NCBI GenBank assembly: GCA_027886175.1
Contig: JAJNNQ010000100.1
Span: 1,116,001 to 1,180,000 of the forward strand
Direction of reading: 5' to 3'
Origin: Phylloscopus collybita
Taxonomy: Eukaryota > Chordata > Aves > Passeriformes > Phylloscopidae
DNA: 64,000 bases
How positions within the stretch are numbered: position 1 is the stretch's first letter; every line of letters begins with the position of its first letter. The position numbers and the translations under genes were made by a program. Shown here piece by piece: positions 15,401 through 26,300 of this stretch. Below the pieces are notes generated by a model. It did no database searches. It was not told where the DNA came from and saw nothing but the letters and a program-made list of their open reading frames with translations.

Positions 15401-18400
15401 GTGTAGATGTGGCACCTGCAGAGATGGATTAGGGGTGGCCTTGGCAGTGCTGGGGGGAACACTTGGCTTAGAGGCTTTTCCAACCCAAACGTTTCCATTG
15501 GAATTCACCAGCCCAACTTCCCAGGGAAAGGGGCTGCAGGAACACAGGAGGGAGCAGCACAACCAACCCAACGTACCACGATGTTGTTGGGGTCCATGGA
15601 CTCCACAGCATCCAGGAACTTGAACTGGACCTGCTGGTACTCACGGTGGTGCTCGAAGGTGAAGTGCTGCACGCCCCTCCGGGTGTCCAGCAGCTGCATG
15701 GTGATACCTGCAGGGTGCAGGGGAGATCTGGGTACCCCAAGAGAACCTCCTCTGCTCTCTCACAGCATCAAAAGCTCACTCCCATCACTGGCTCCAGAGA
15801 CACACTTGTTTTTGGAAACTCCCAGAGAATTTCACTCTTTTTTCCCCCCCATCATGAGTCCAAGTCCCCAACCCACCCAAAAAGCCCAGGCCACTCGTTC
15901 TCCCCAGGGATACCTCTCATTATCCAGCAATTCTGCTGCTAAGATGGGAAGCACCCATGCCCTGCTACCCCCACAAGAGGAGGAAACAAACCCAAATCAT
16001 GAGGTACAACTCCACAGAGACCTCTGTTGAGGCAGGAGCTGTATTTCCACCAGCTGAGGAGCAGCTCCCTCTCAGATTGCAGGCCCTGAGCAGCACCCAT
16101 GTTCCATGGGCCAAGGGTTAAGAGGGCAGGAGGCAGCCCCAGAAGCCTCACCTGTCTTGCTGTAGCGTGGCCAGGTGTTCTTGGGAGCTGTCAGCCACAT
16201 GCTGCGGACGTACTGCCGCTGCCTCTGCCTGGGCCTGCGGAGGGGAGCACACAGGTCACAACTGCTCTGCCCTGACAGCAGGAGGAGGGATGGAACCATG
16301 ATCAAGGGAAAAAGGAGATCCAATCTCTTCCCCACAGACAGCTACAGAGAGCTCTGCCCTGTTTGCCTTCAAGACACAGCATACCTGTGTTCAGGCTTTG
16401 CCTTACGTGCACCATCTAGGCCAGCCAGTGCCTCCAGCATCTCCACTTCCAGAGCTTCTCTCCCTGTTTTTATCCCTGCCAAACTCTCAGCTGCCTCTGT
16501 GCCCCAAACAGCTTCCCAGCTCTAATTAGGAGAGCCCCACATCCCTCTGACTCATCCCTTTTCCCAGCAGGGCCTTCAAATGTCAACTGGATTAGTTTAA
16601 GCTGGACTCAAAAATGCACAATTTATTGGTTCAGGAGTAACTCAGGATCAAGGCTACTCAGAGGGAGTCACGTCTCCTCAGAGAGGGACCACACACTATC
16701 CTGAGCTGGAAAAGACCCACACAGATTATTAAGTCCAACTCCTGGCCCTGCACAGGACAATCCCAAGGGACTGCAGTTGCTTTCTCAAGCACCAAATGCT
16801 CTTCCACAGACTCTCTCCCTCCTTCCACCTGCACTGCTCCACGTTCAGACCATTCTTGGTTTTCCAACCAGCTCATGGAAGTGGGGATTTCGTGGATGAC
16901 AGTGAGCACAGTGCAGTAGATAAATGCAGAGACACCACACCCAGGGGGCAACAGGTTCCCTGGGCCTGCAGGGAAACAAGTGCATGAGACACGCTGAAAG
17001 TATTCAGGGTTCACTTACTGTCCAGAGAACAGGGGACAAATGGTGGAGAAACAAACAAAATCGATGTGTCTGCACTCTGTGAACTCAAGTGAAAGGACTT
17101 TGAAGGGTGGTTTGGAAATAAATGAGAGGGGAAAGGAGCAAAAGAAAAAGAAATGCCAGTAAAAGCCTGAAGAAGTCTTTCCCCACCTTGTACATATCAC
17201 AGGAACTATTCCTCTGTCCCAATAAGCAGCTACTAAATGAGCAACACACCCTGAGCTCAGGATTACCTGCCTGGGTGTGGCACTGGCAACTCCGTGAGCC
17301 CTGCCCAAGGCAGGACAGACACACCTCCTCAGATTTGGAAAGGGTTGAACATCAAATTCTGGACTAACCTCTGGTCCCCGAGCACAGCACGAGCCCCAAA
17401 GTATCTCTTCAATTCATTCTCTGGATTCAAGTTTCTGAGAAGGTGGAAAGAGGAAAGAAAAGCTCTATCAGTTAAACAGTGCCACACTCAAGTCTCTCCA
17501 CTGACAGCCAGCACTCCAAAATGCCTCTGGAAAACCCCCAAACTGGCACATACTCCCTACTGATCAGACACACCATGGAGAAAGGAGACTGAAACTGCCA
17601 GAACTGGAAGGGAAAGCCCTGCTCCATCAGGCAGGCTTTCCTCCTGCTCTGCTCCAGAGCTGGGGAATACTGCTGCTGCCCTCTCCAGGGCAGCTGGAGC
17701 CTTAGCTGGGATGCTCCCAGGAGGAACCTGGGCTCGGGAGCATGAGTGAATCCCAAGTCAAGCTTTACACACCAGGGCTATTGGCACCTCTGCAGATGTT
17801 CTCTCGCAGAGGATCTCAGGCTGGAGGGTCCCTCTGGAGACTAATCCTGCCCTGCCACCACTGCAAGCAGCCTGGCAGCAGAGAATCCCCATCAGAACCA
17901 AAGACAGCTTCCAGAGGAGCAGCTAGGAGCAGGGATGTGCACACCCATCCCAACCCTTTCAACCAAAGTTGATCACACTGGGAAGTTCAGATCCCACCAG
18001 GAAACCCCCAGCTCTCTTCCTCAGGGAGCAGCTATCCTGTCAGGCCAAGGGCAGAGGCAGGTGGGAGCCAGCAGTACCTGTGCTCCACATAGAGCAGGGG
18101 CCGGCTGTCGGTGGTGACCCCGCCCTGGCTCTGCGGTGCCAGCCTGGGGTCCTCAATCCTCTCCAAAAGGCTGTCAATGTCTTCCAGGTCGTTGTCTTCC
18201 TTAAGAAAGGCAAAGCCAAGGCATTTATTACAGGCTGAGTCACAGCAGCCTGCAGGTCAGCCAGCACAGAGCACATGCAGCTGCCTCCAGCTCATGTTGA
18301 TCCCTTGGTGAGGGGCTGAGGCTCTCAGAGAATCCCAGAGTGCTTCAGGCTGGAAGGGACCTTAAAGCTCATCATGTTCTACCCTCTGTCACAGGCAGGG

Positions 18401-21400
18401 ACACCTTCCACCATCCCAGGGTGCTCCAAGCCCCGGCCAACCTGGCCCTGGACACTGCAGGGATGGGGCAGCCATAGCTTCTCTGGGCACCCTGTGCCAG
18501 GGTGTCACCACCCTCCTCACAGGGAAGAATTTCCTCCCAATATCCCATCTATCCCTGCCCTCTGACCGTGGGAAGACATTTCCCCTTGGCCTGACACTCC
18601 AGGCCCTTGTCCAAAGAGATTTAAAATATTTAAATAACCAGCCTTCAAACTCTACTTTCCACGGAACCACCAAGTTACTGCTATGAGCCTCGTGACAAGG
18701 GCTCAAACACTCCCATGAGTTTAATCCAACTCTCCCATTCACCATTTTCCAGCCATCCCAGGAATCCATCCAGCTGCTCACATCCAACAGTTATACAACA
18801 CTTTAACCCTGATTTCCCTCTATTTTCCCCCAACAAACAACAAGTGACACATTTCTTACATGCCTGTTGCACATCCTCCTCATGATGTCCATGGGTGGAA
18901 CACAGAATTCCATTCAGGACACCCAAGCAGCCCTGCCAGCCTGCCTTTTCAAGCTAAATTTAGCCCCTGTGTGTGGAGTGTACACAGGAAAGGGATGATG
19001 TGCTCTGCATGGAAGTGCTGGAACAGAGGTTTCATTATCCCTCGTTGGCAAAGCAAACTGCTGGGTCTGGGTGTCCCCCCAGTCTCCAGCTGGCACATGT
19101 CCCCCTGCTGCTCAATGTTGTTGGATTGGGAAAGGAAATAGGCTCTCCAAGAGGGTTCTCCACCTCAGAAACTCACTCCTGAGTGGAATTCCCAGGGAGG
19201 AAGTGGCCAGCTGGGCACTGGCACCGCTGTCACAGCTTAGCCATTCGCTCCAGGATCTGGTGGCCCAGCAAGTTGAGCAAAGAATCTCCCTGGAGTGAAC
19301 AGGGAAGTCGGACTCCATGATCTGTGAGGTCTTTTCCAACCTTAAGGATTCTGTGGTTCTGTGGACAGTTCAGACTGGAACCTCACCAGAAAGCCAACTC
19401 CCACCTGAACCTCACTCCTCCTGAATTAAGAAGATCAATGACTTTAATCCACCTGCTCCTTCCAGCTCTGGGGTCCCCAGCACTGCAGGGATGTGGAGCT
19501 GCTGGAATGAGTCCAGAGAAGGCCACAGAGATGCTCCAAGGGCTGGAGGCCCTTTCAGTCCCTAAAGGGGATCCAAGAGAGCTGGAGAGAGACTTTAGAC
19601 AGGGGACAGAGTGACAGGACAGGTTGGACAGGGCCTGGAAGCAACCTGGTCTGATGGCAGGGGATGGGATGAGGTGAGCTTTAAGGTCCCTTCCAATCTA
19701 AACCATTCCAGCATTCCACAATTCTACAGATGCTTCTTTAAATTTTGAAATGGCTTTTTTGCCTTGAATCTCTCTTACAGTGCCCTCAGAATTCCCACTT
19801 TGCCAGCCCCACTGGAGGAAGCAGCCTGGTCCCTGGCTCAGAACACACACAGACATACCACAGTCTCTCCTGCTGAATTCTTCTTGGTTTTCCTTTTCTT
19901 TTTTTTCTTCCGTGGCTTGTTACTCGTTGCCAGCTGCAAAGACAAAGGGAAGAGCTGTCAGCATTCCCATGAACTGCAGGGGTGCCAGCTCCGTGGGAAG
20001 AAGAGCATTTCCCAAAGGGATCAACACACTGAGGGTCCTTAATTGAAACCAAAATTCACCCTTCAGTGTTTGTTAGTGGGTGGAAATCAAGACACAAGGA
20101 GAAAATGGAGGAGAGCACCAAAGATTCACAAAGGGTTAAACCTCAGCTGACTTTCACATCGATGTCTGAGGCTATGAAACCAGGAGAGAAACAAGTTTGG
20201 CTGTGCCAGGTGGGGAGGAAATGCTTCACCATCTTTCAGTCCCCAGGATAAGCTGCACTTCTGCTTTTCCAGGGAGCAGGACAGTTCCCAATTTCACTCC
20301 CATTTCCACAGAAACCAACACCTGACAAAGGTCCCAGAGGCAGAGTGCCTCTCCTCAGAGATGCAACTGCTCCAGCTCAGGGTGCTGGGGGATTCCCTAA
20401 CCTGACTGGCACAGCTGGGAAGCACAATTCCAGGATCTAAAAGGTAACTCAGCAAGGGATCACAGCATCATGGAATGGTTTGGGGTGGAAGTGACCTCAA
20501 AGTTTATCCAGTTCCTACCCATTGTCTAAGCAGGCACACCTTCCACAAGACCAGGTCCTGGCTCTACCCAAGAGAAGCAGCTGCCTGCCCAGGGCTCCTA
20601 TGTCCTACCTGGAGCTCTGGGAGCAGCCACAGGTGTGTCCTGCAGTGCTGGCACAGCAAACTCACCAGGTCAGGATCCCTGGAGCCACTGCTCACACAGG
20701 GACCCAAAATCCAGAGCACTCACAGGCCCTGGGCTGGCAGAGGCCACTAGCACAGCTGGAATGCACACAGACAGTGGACTTTGCTCCTCTGCCACCCAAA
20801 CCAGGGACACAAACCTCAAATGCACAGCAAACAAGTGAGACTAGAGGCCAACCCCCTTTGCTCCCCCAACCCTCTTCTCCAGTGACATCTGGGCTGGACC
20901 TGCCATGGAAAATTGTAAATGAAACGCCCCTTTCCTCCCAAAATCCTGCAAGGAGACACTTCTGGGCTGATACAGACCACAGGAGGAACCTCGATAGCCA
21001 ATGACGACAAATTATTAGAGGGAAGAAGAGGTTCAGCGTTCAGCTGACACTGCTTGAAGTCTCCACATCCCCTGCTCCAAAACAAATGCCTCCTTGAGAC
21101 CACTCTTCCCTGTGCTCATGAGGACACAGCACAACACCTTCCTTGCAGCTGGAAAATCCCTCTGCACCCCGCAGAGCCCTCAGCACCGCACTGCTCACCC
21201 CGCCCCGGGTGCGAGCTCCCAGGTTCAGGAGCGCGTCCCTCCCCGGCTCCCCGGGAGCAGTTACCGCTCTGTCGGGCTCCTCGGCCTCCTGCCCTTCTCT
21301 CTGTCCATCGCCGGCCGTCTCCTGGGTCACAGCCCCTTCCCTGCTGCTGTCCTTGCTCCCCTCCTGGCCCCCTCCCTGCCCGCTGAGCCGCTCCTCTCCG

Positions 21401-22471
21401 GCCGCCGGCTCATCCTCCGACTCCTCCTCGGCTGGGATCTGCAAGGAGAGGGACAAGCTGCAGGGACGGCCCAGGGATGGATCTGAGCCAACACCCCACT
21501 TGCCAAACAGATGGAGTTTTGGACATCCCTCATGTCAAGCATGTCACCCAGTGGCTGCCCGGACAGTCCCATGCACAGGGGAGCACCAGGGTGTGTCCCC
21601 TCACACCTCTTCCCTTGGAAGAGCTTCCAAACCCAGCCTGGCCTGTGCTCACACAGCCAGGCCTTGGAAGGACAGGGAATGTAACTGGGAATGAGGTGTC
21701 TGGAGAGCAGGACCAGGCTCTGTCACCCCAAAAACCCAGCAGTGCCACCAGGGCCCATCTGACATCCAGCACTGGGATCCTGCAGTGCTGGGAAGGTGGG
21801 AGGGATGTTCCTAACAAACAGTTTCTCTGACAAGATCCAGACCCAGCCCCCTCAAGCCCCTCTCCCATTTCCTCCCCGTTCAGCCCCAGTTGCTGCCCCC
21901 CACCCTTCCCACTCACCCAAACCCATCACCCCCACCCCAATCACTGACCCCAAGTACTGCCATACACACAGTCACCTCTGCCACCCCCACTCTGTGAGCC
22001 CCTCTCAGTCACTGCCCCCCCGTTCCCTCCAGTCACCCCCAAACCCCGTCAGCCGCTGCCCCCGGGTCACTGCCACTCCAGCCACCCCCAGTGACTGTCA
22101 CCTCAGCTGTCCCACAAGTAAGTGTCCCCCAGCAGTGTCCCCGACTGCCCACCCAGCTGTCACCCCCAGTCACTGCTCTCCAGTTATCCCCCCATAAACT
22201 ATCCCCCGGAGTCTCCGCCACCCCAGCTGCCCCTCAGAAACCGCCTCCCAACCGCTGCACCCCGGGGCCCCCCGGCTTTGCCCCCCCTCACCAGCTCGAA
22301 GCGGTTGCTGACGCCGGCGCGGGGCGGCCCGCGGGACCCCTTCCCGGGGGCCGGCGGCGGCCCCCCCTCACGGGCACGCTCCGGGCCGGGGTCGAGGCCC
22401 AGCTCGCCCAACCCCGGCCCCTCCTGGCCCCGCTGCTCCCCCCGCAGCCGCCTCAGGGCCCGGCGCGACAT
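6428..22471 (-). CDS. TCF25: TCF25 (NULP1/Rqc1-type ribosome quality control protein), complete
   Basis: TCF25 acts with Listerin and NEMF on stalled 60S ribosomes and favours Lys48-linked ubiquitin on the nascent chain; it was first described as a basic helix-loop-helix-like nuclear protein. Minus-strand exons: 22292-22471, 21265-21438, 19859-19933, 18078-18199, 17369-17434, 16152-16234, 15577-15707, 12731-12830, 12310-12403, 11419-11511, 10832-10937, 10352-10511, 9140-9227, 8418-8576, 7744-7834, 7461-7540, 6728-6800, 6428-6589. The phases join to 2037 nt, 678 residues (human is about 676). All introns are GT-AG. An acidic N-terminal part (exons 1-2) is followed by a lysine-rich stretch in exon 3 (about 124-136). 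The conserved Tcf25 region, with [17 protein letters not shown] and the alpha-helical block of exons 7-15, fills about 220-574. The protein ends in an acidic tail ([10 protein letters not shown]). No frame breaks are seen. Confidence 0.97.
6984..7107 (+). mobile_element. CR1 LINE 3' fragment (TCF25 intron 16)
   Basis: It carries the typical avian CR1 tail text: 'GGCCAGGTTGGAGCAA', 'GGTGTCCCTGCCCAT' and 'AAGGTCCTTCCAACCC'. A 5'-truncated, non-coding copy. Confidence 0.8.
7549..7608. repeat. 19-bp tandem repeat, three copies
   Basis: Three copies of AGGAGAAAGGAAGGGATGA just upstream of TCF25 exon 16. On the transcript strand this is a pyrimidine-rich tract next to the exon's acceptor. Confidence 0.8.
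9758..10180 (-). mobile_element. CR1 LINE 3' fragment (TCF25 intron 12)
   Basis: The plus strand reads 'AATCACAGAATTGTAAGG' then 'GATCATTGAGCCCAACC', the reverse complement of the CR1 3' end. Further right are reverse-complement CR1 blocks around 'GAGCCTCCTTTTCTCCAGGC'. The element points left and is 5'-truncated. Confidence 0.88.
12831..14724. other. TCF25 intron 7, non-repeat part
   Basis: Most of the largest TCF25 intron. 13180-14500 is AT-richer than its surroundings. I see no exon, RNA gene or repeat that I recognise. Confidence 0.5.
14725..15500 (+). mobile_element. CR1 LINE 3' fragment, about 780 bp (TCF25 intron 7)
   Basis: It has long CR1 similarity: 'AGACCTGGGGGTGCAGGA', 'CTCAGCCTGGAGAAAAGGAG' and 'TTTTCCAACCCAAACG' in order. 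This is the largest CR1 copy here. Its frames are broken; it appears to derive from the C-terminal reverse transcriptase end and 3' UTR. Its 3' end lies about 75 bases from TCF25 exon 7. Confidence 0.85.
16690..16860 (-). mobile_element. Probable old CR1 fragment (TCF25 intron 5)
   Basis: 'CTGGAAAAGACCCACACAG' and 'AAGTCCAACTCCTGGCCCTG' resemble the reverse complement of a CR1 3' end; the remainder is too diverged to place. Confidence 0.45.
18331..18625 (-). mobile_element. CR1 LINE 3' fragment (TCF25 intron 3)
   Basis: The plus strand reads 'AGAATCCCAGAGTG', 'GGCTGGAAGGGACCTTAAAG', 'CAGGGACACCTTCCACCATC' and 'CCTGTGCCAGGGTGTCACC', reverse complements of CR1 3' blocks in the correct order. 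Confidence 0.88.
19305..19363 (+). mobile_element. CR1 3' terminal fragment (TCF25 intron 3)
   Basis: Short copy with 'GGACTCCATGATCTGTGAGG', 'TTTTCCAACCTTAAGG' and the terminal 'ATTCTGTGGTTCTGTG' repeat characteristic of CR1 ends. Confidence 0.8.
19490..19728 (+). mobile_element. CR1 LINE 3' fragment (TCF25 intron 3)
   Basis: 'CCACAGAGATGCTCCAAGGG', 'TGGAAGCAACCTGGTCTG' and 'AAGGTCCCTTCCAATC' appear in CR1 order on the plus strand. Confidence 0.82.
20466..20550 (-). mobile_element. Short CR1 3' fragment (TCF25 intron 2)
   Basis: The plus strand shows 'CATCATGGAATGGTTTGGGG' then 'GGAAGTGACCTCAAAG', the reverse complement of a CR1 3' end. It breaks off after about 85 bases. Confidence 0.7.
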
Positions 22472-22479
22472 CGCCCCCG

Positions 22480-22565
22480 CCCGCTCCGCGCCTGCGCTCA
22501 GACTGCGCCTGCGCGCCCGCCCCGCGCCGGCCCCGCCCACGCCCACCGCGCCCCTCCATTGGCTG
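22480..22565 (-). promoter_or_regulatory. TCF25: TCF25 promoter: CCAAT box and NRF1-like sites
   Basis: The CpG island upstream of the TCF25 ATG (22471) holds two GCGCCTGCGC motifs close together, resembling NRF1 sites, and an inverted CCAAT (ATTGG at 22558-22562) about 90 bases upstream. There is no TATA box. This suits a housekeeping gene; factor binding is inferred. Confidence 0.6.
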
Positions 22566-22660
22566 ATGCTAATCAGGCCACGCCCCCTGCGCCCCGCGAT
22601 CTCCGCCGCGTGAGATCTGTCCCGGAAGGGGAGCGTGGGAACGGAGCGGGGCCCGGCGGG

Positions 22661-22742
22661 GCACGGCCCCGGGACACACCGGGGCACGGCCCCGGGACAC
22701 ACCGGGGCACCGCGGGACACACCGGGGCACCGCGGCACCGGC
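22661..22742. repeat. 23-bp GC-rich tandem repeat upstream of TCF25
   Basis: About three copies of 'GGCACGGCCCCGGGACACACC', the last one degenerate, between the TCF25 promoter and the SPIRE2 3' end. Confidence 0.75.
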
Positions 22743-22996
22743 TGCGTGCGCCCGCGGCTGCGAGCGCGCAGCGACTGCGGAGGGGGGCGTGCAGATGGGG
22801 AGCGGGCTGTTCCCACGGTGCTGTGCGGGGTCGCGGGTGGGCACAGCCCCGGAGGGGACGAGGGACGGCGGCGGGAGATGTGCGCGATGAGATGGAGCGC
22901 CCCCCATCCCCGATCCCCTCCCAGCCCGCAGCACCCTTCGCCCCGCTCCCCCATCCACTGAGGAGCAGCCACGCGGCCCCAGGGCAGCCCAGCGGG

Positions 22997-23002
22997 TTTA
23001 TT
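22997..23002 (-). terminator. SPIRE2: SPIRE2 polyadenylation signal
   Basis: AATAAA on the minus strand about 380 bases past the SPIRE2 stop, giving a short 3' UTR. That UTR includes a TA-rich stretch at about 23268-23322. Only some 530 bases separate this signal from the TCF25 start codon. Confidence 0.7.
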
Positions 23003-23382
23003 GTGGAGGGGACGTACAGAACAGCCATGCCAGCCCAGGGCACCGGGCACCCCGGCACAGCCAGGGCTTGGCACACAAGCGGGGCCGGGGGGGCGAACGC
23101 AGGGGCTGTGCGTGTCCCACCGCAGCATCCATCCCCCGAGAGCTGCCCCGCAGCGGGATCCTGCTGCAGGTGCTCCCACAGCAGGATCCCATCCCCTCGG
23201 GGGCTGGTGGCAGCGACAGAAGGGGATGACAGGGACAGCGAGAACGGGTCCTTTTACCCCCTGGTCCATAATATATATAAATATAGAAGCTGTGTGTATC
23301 CATCCTATGTATATATATACATCGGGGCGGGGGGGCTGTGCCGGGGTGACCGGCACCCCCGTGGCGACCATCGCCCGGCCCT

Positions 23383-26300
23383 TCACTTGAGCCAGGCGTC
23401 GCTGTAGAGGGAGCGGGCCTTGGCGTGGCGCCGGGACGCGGCGCTGGCGTTCAGCACGGCCACGCTGCGGCGGCTGGAGCTGACCACGTCGGTGACGAAG
23501 CCGGCGCAGTCGGAGCAAACGTCGCGCAGGACCGAGCCCTGGGCGTAGATGTGCGGGAATTCCTCCTCCACCCGGCGCCAGCACGGCCCCGAGAGCGAGC
23601 TGCGGCACAGGGCAGCACCCCGTCAGCCCCCGCCGGCCGAGGAGGAGGAGGAGGAGGAGGAAGGGAGAAGGGGGAGGAAGGCTCAGGGACTCACTGGAAG
23701 GGCTCCCTCCGGCGCAGCGGCGGGGCCTTGGGCAGCAGCGAGCCGGGCAGGCTCTCGAAGCCCAGCGCGTAGACGGGGATGTGAGCCAGCTTCTTGGAAG
23801 GCATCTTCATCTGCCGGGATGCGGGAGTCAGGGTGGGATGGGACAGGGTTGGGATAGGGGACACAGGGATGGGGATGGGTCAGAGATAGGTGCAGTGACA
23901 AGGCAGGACAGGAGTGGAGTGGCACAGGGCAGGGACAGGGACACAGTGGCACTGCCCAGAGCCGGTCACTGACCTTTAGACTGCAGGAGCTACAGACAGA
24001 CCTGGGGACACAGAGAGAGGTGGGTGAGAGGGGCCATTGTGGGGACCCTGCTGCTGCCCTCCCAGCCCTGTGACATGGCACGGCTTGGCACAGCATGGCA
24101 CAGTTCGGCATGGTGCTCACCGCTTGCAGAAGAAACACGACGCTGGCCAGGAGAAGAGAGGGAACTTGGCCCTGCAGCAGCAGCAGACCTGTGGGCAGAG
24201 CAGGGTGAGCTGAGGGTGGGTGGGGTGGGGACACATGGCCCCCAGTTCCTCTGGCCCCCATCCATTCCCACCTTCCCCCTCCGCAGGCTGCTGTACAGCT
24301 CCTTGCTCTGCAGGAACTTCTCCATCTCAGCCTTGACCAGCACCCTGCGCACGTTGATCATCTCCTCCACGGTCAGGGCCAGGCTCTCCACAGGGTGGCT
24401 GAACTCCTGTGGGACAGGGGGATGTCACACTGGACTGTGGCACAGGGCATGATCCAGAGCACTCCTGTGCCAGCAAAGAGCATCCCTGGCATAGGCAGAG
24501 CATCCCAGGAGAGGCAGAGTGTCTCTGGCACAGGGACCCACCAGCCACCACGTGGCCTGGTGCCAGGCTGCCATGTGCCCACGGTCACGCTTGCCTGGTG
24601 TCCCCAGCCCCAGTGTTCCCAGCTGGTGTCCCCAGAACCCACCAGCCAGAGGTGCTTGGAGCTGCTGGAGGGGGCAGCACTGGATCCATCCTCTGGCCTC
24701 TCCTCCACAGCGCCGAGGGCAGCCCGGGGCAGTGCTGGGCCGTCTGGCAGCGGGTGGCAGCTGGCAGGGACAGAGCCTGCAGGGAGGGACAGGGAGGCCA
24801 TGGCAAGGACATGTTGCCCTGTGCCACCCCTGCTGAAAGGCACGGCACAGACCCCCTGGGGACAGGGGCGTGGGGCCCCCTGGCAGTACCTGAGCGGGGC
24901 CGGGGCTCGGGCTGCAGCGGCTCTGGGTCCTGGGGCACAGCCTGGTCACCCCCCAGCTGGCTCTGCAGCTGTGCCAGGTCCTGCTCCGAGAAGGAGCGAT
25001 CCCGCTTTAGCGGCACCTCCGTGGCCGGCGAGTCCTCGTCCTGCAAGGCCATGGGCACCGTGTCACCAAGGGCACCCCGGCACCCCCCCGTGTGACCCCA
25101 CCTCTGCAGGTTCCCCCCTTGCCTCGGAGAGGTTCATCTCCTCCATCTCGGCCAGGGTGGGCGCCTTGAGCAGGACGCGTGGCCGCGGGCGCACCGGCAC
25201 GGCGCTGGCCGGGCACCGGGACAGCTCGAGGCAGGAGCTGGAGCTCAGGTGGCCGGCGCAGGCGTGTGGGATGCAGGGCAAGGAGCTGTATCCTGCGGAG
25301 GGACAGGCTCAGCCCCGTGAGGATGGGCACACAGGTGGCACAGCACAGCGGGGAGGGGACGCCGGTACCTTTCTGCTCCACGGGCCGGAGCTTGCGCTCC
25401 TGCCTGATCTCCTCCAGGATCTTCTCGTGGAGCGTCCTCTGCTTCTGGGGCAGCGGCCGCAGCCGCCGCTCTGACGCCTGCGGGATGCACAGGTGGGACC
25501 TCAGCAGCGGCCGTGGCTCAGGGGTGGCACCCATGGGACCCACCCACACGGTCATGCCAGGGAGGCAGCCCAGTGCTGGCACTCACCTGCTTCAGGGGCG
25601 GCCGGGAGCGGATGAAGTCGAGTATGAGCTCGTGGGCATCTTTCTTCACCCGAGGGGGGATGTCTCCATCCACCTGGGGAGGGGAAAGGGGGTCGGTGCT
25701 GGGCTGCAGAGTGGCAGGATGGAGGGTGAGGGGCTGGCACGGCGGGCACGCTCACCATGACCTTGCGCAGTTTGTAGTTGCGGGCACGGATGTCCTGCAT
25801 GAGCATCTCGAAGGGAGTGAGCTGGTACTCGGTGGGCAGAGGGTTGAACTGCTTCTCCTGCACCTTCTTCAGCTTCACCCCGTGCCGCAGCTCCCGCATC
25901 AGCTGCACCCACAGCCGGGCCTGGGCGGGGGACACACAGACACGGCATCAGCACCCCCCCGTGGCCAGCACAGCCCCCGAGCCCGGTCACAGCGCCCTAC
26001 CCAGTCTGTGTTGCGCAGGTTGCCCAGCTCCGCCGCCGGCCGCTCCTCCTCTTCCTCATCCTCCTTCAGCTTCTGCAGTAGCTGTTGAGGCACAAGATGC
26101 TGCCACCCTGTCCTGGTGGCACTGCAGGTCCAGCCGGGACCGTGCCACGGGGCTGCAGCACTGAGGTGCACCCCGGGTCCTGATTCCCAGCCGGCACAGC
26201 AGTCTGGGAGGGGCTGTACAGCCAAACACCGGCACCAGCAGCCCTGGCTGGGACGGGCAGAGGGGGCACCGCAGCCTCCCCAGTCCCTTGTCACTGCAGG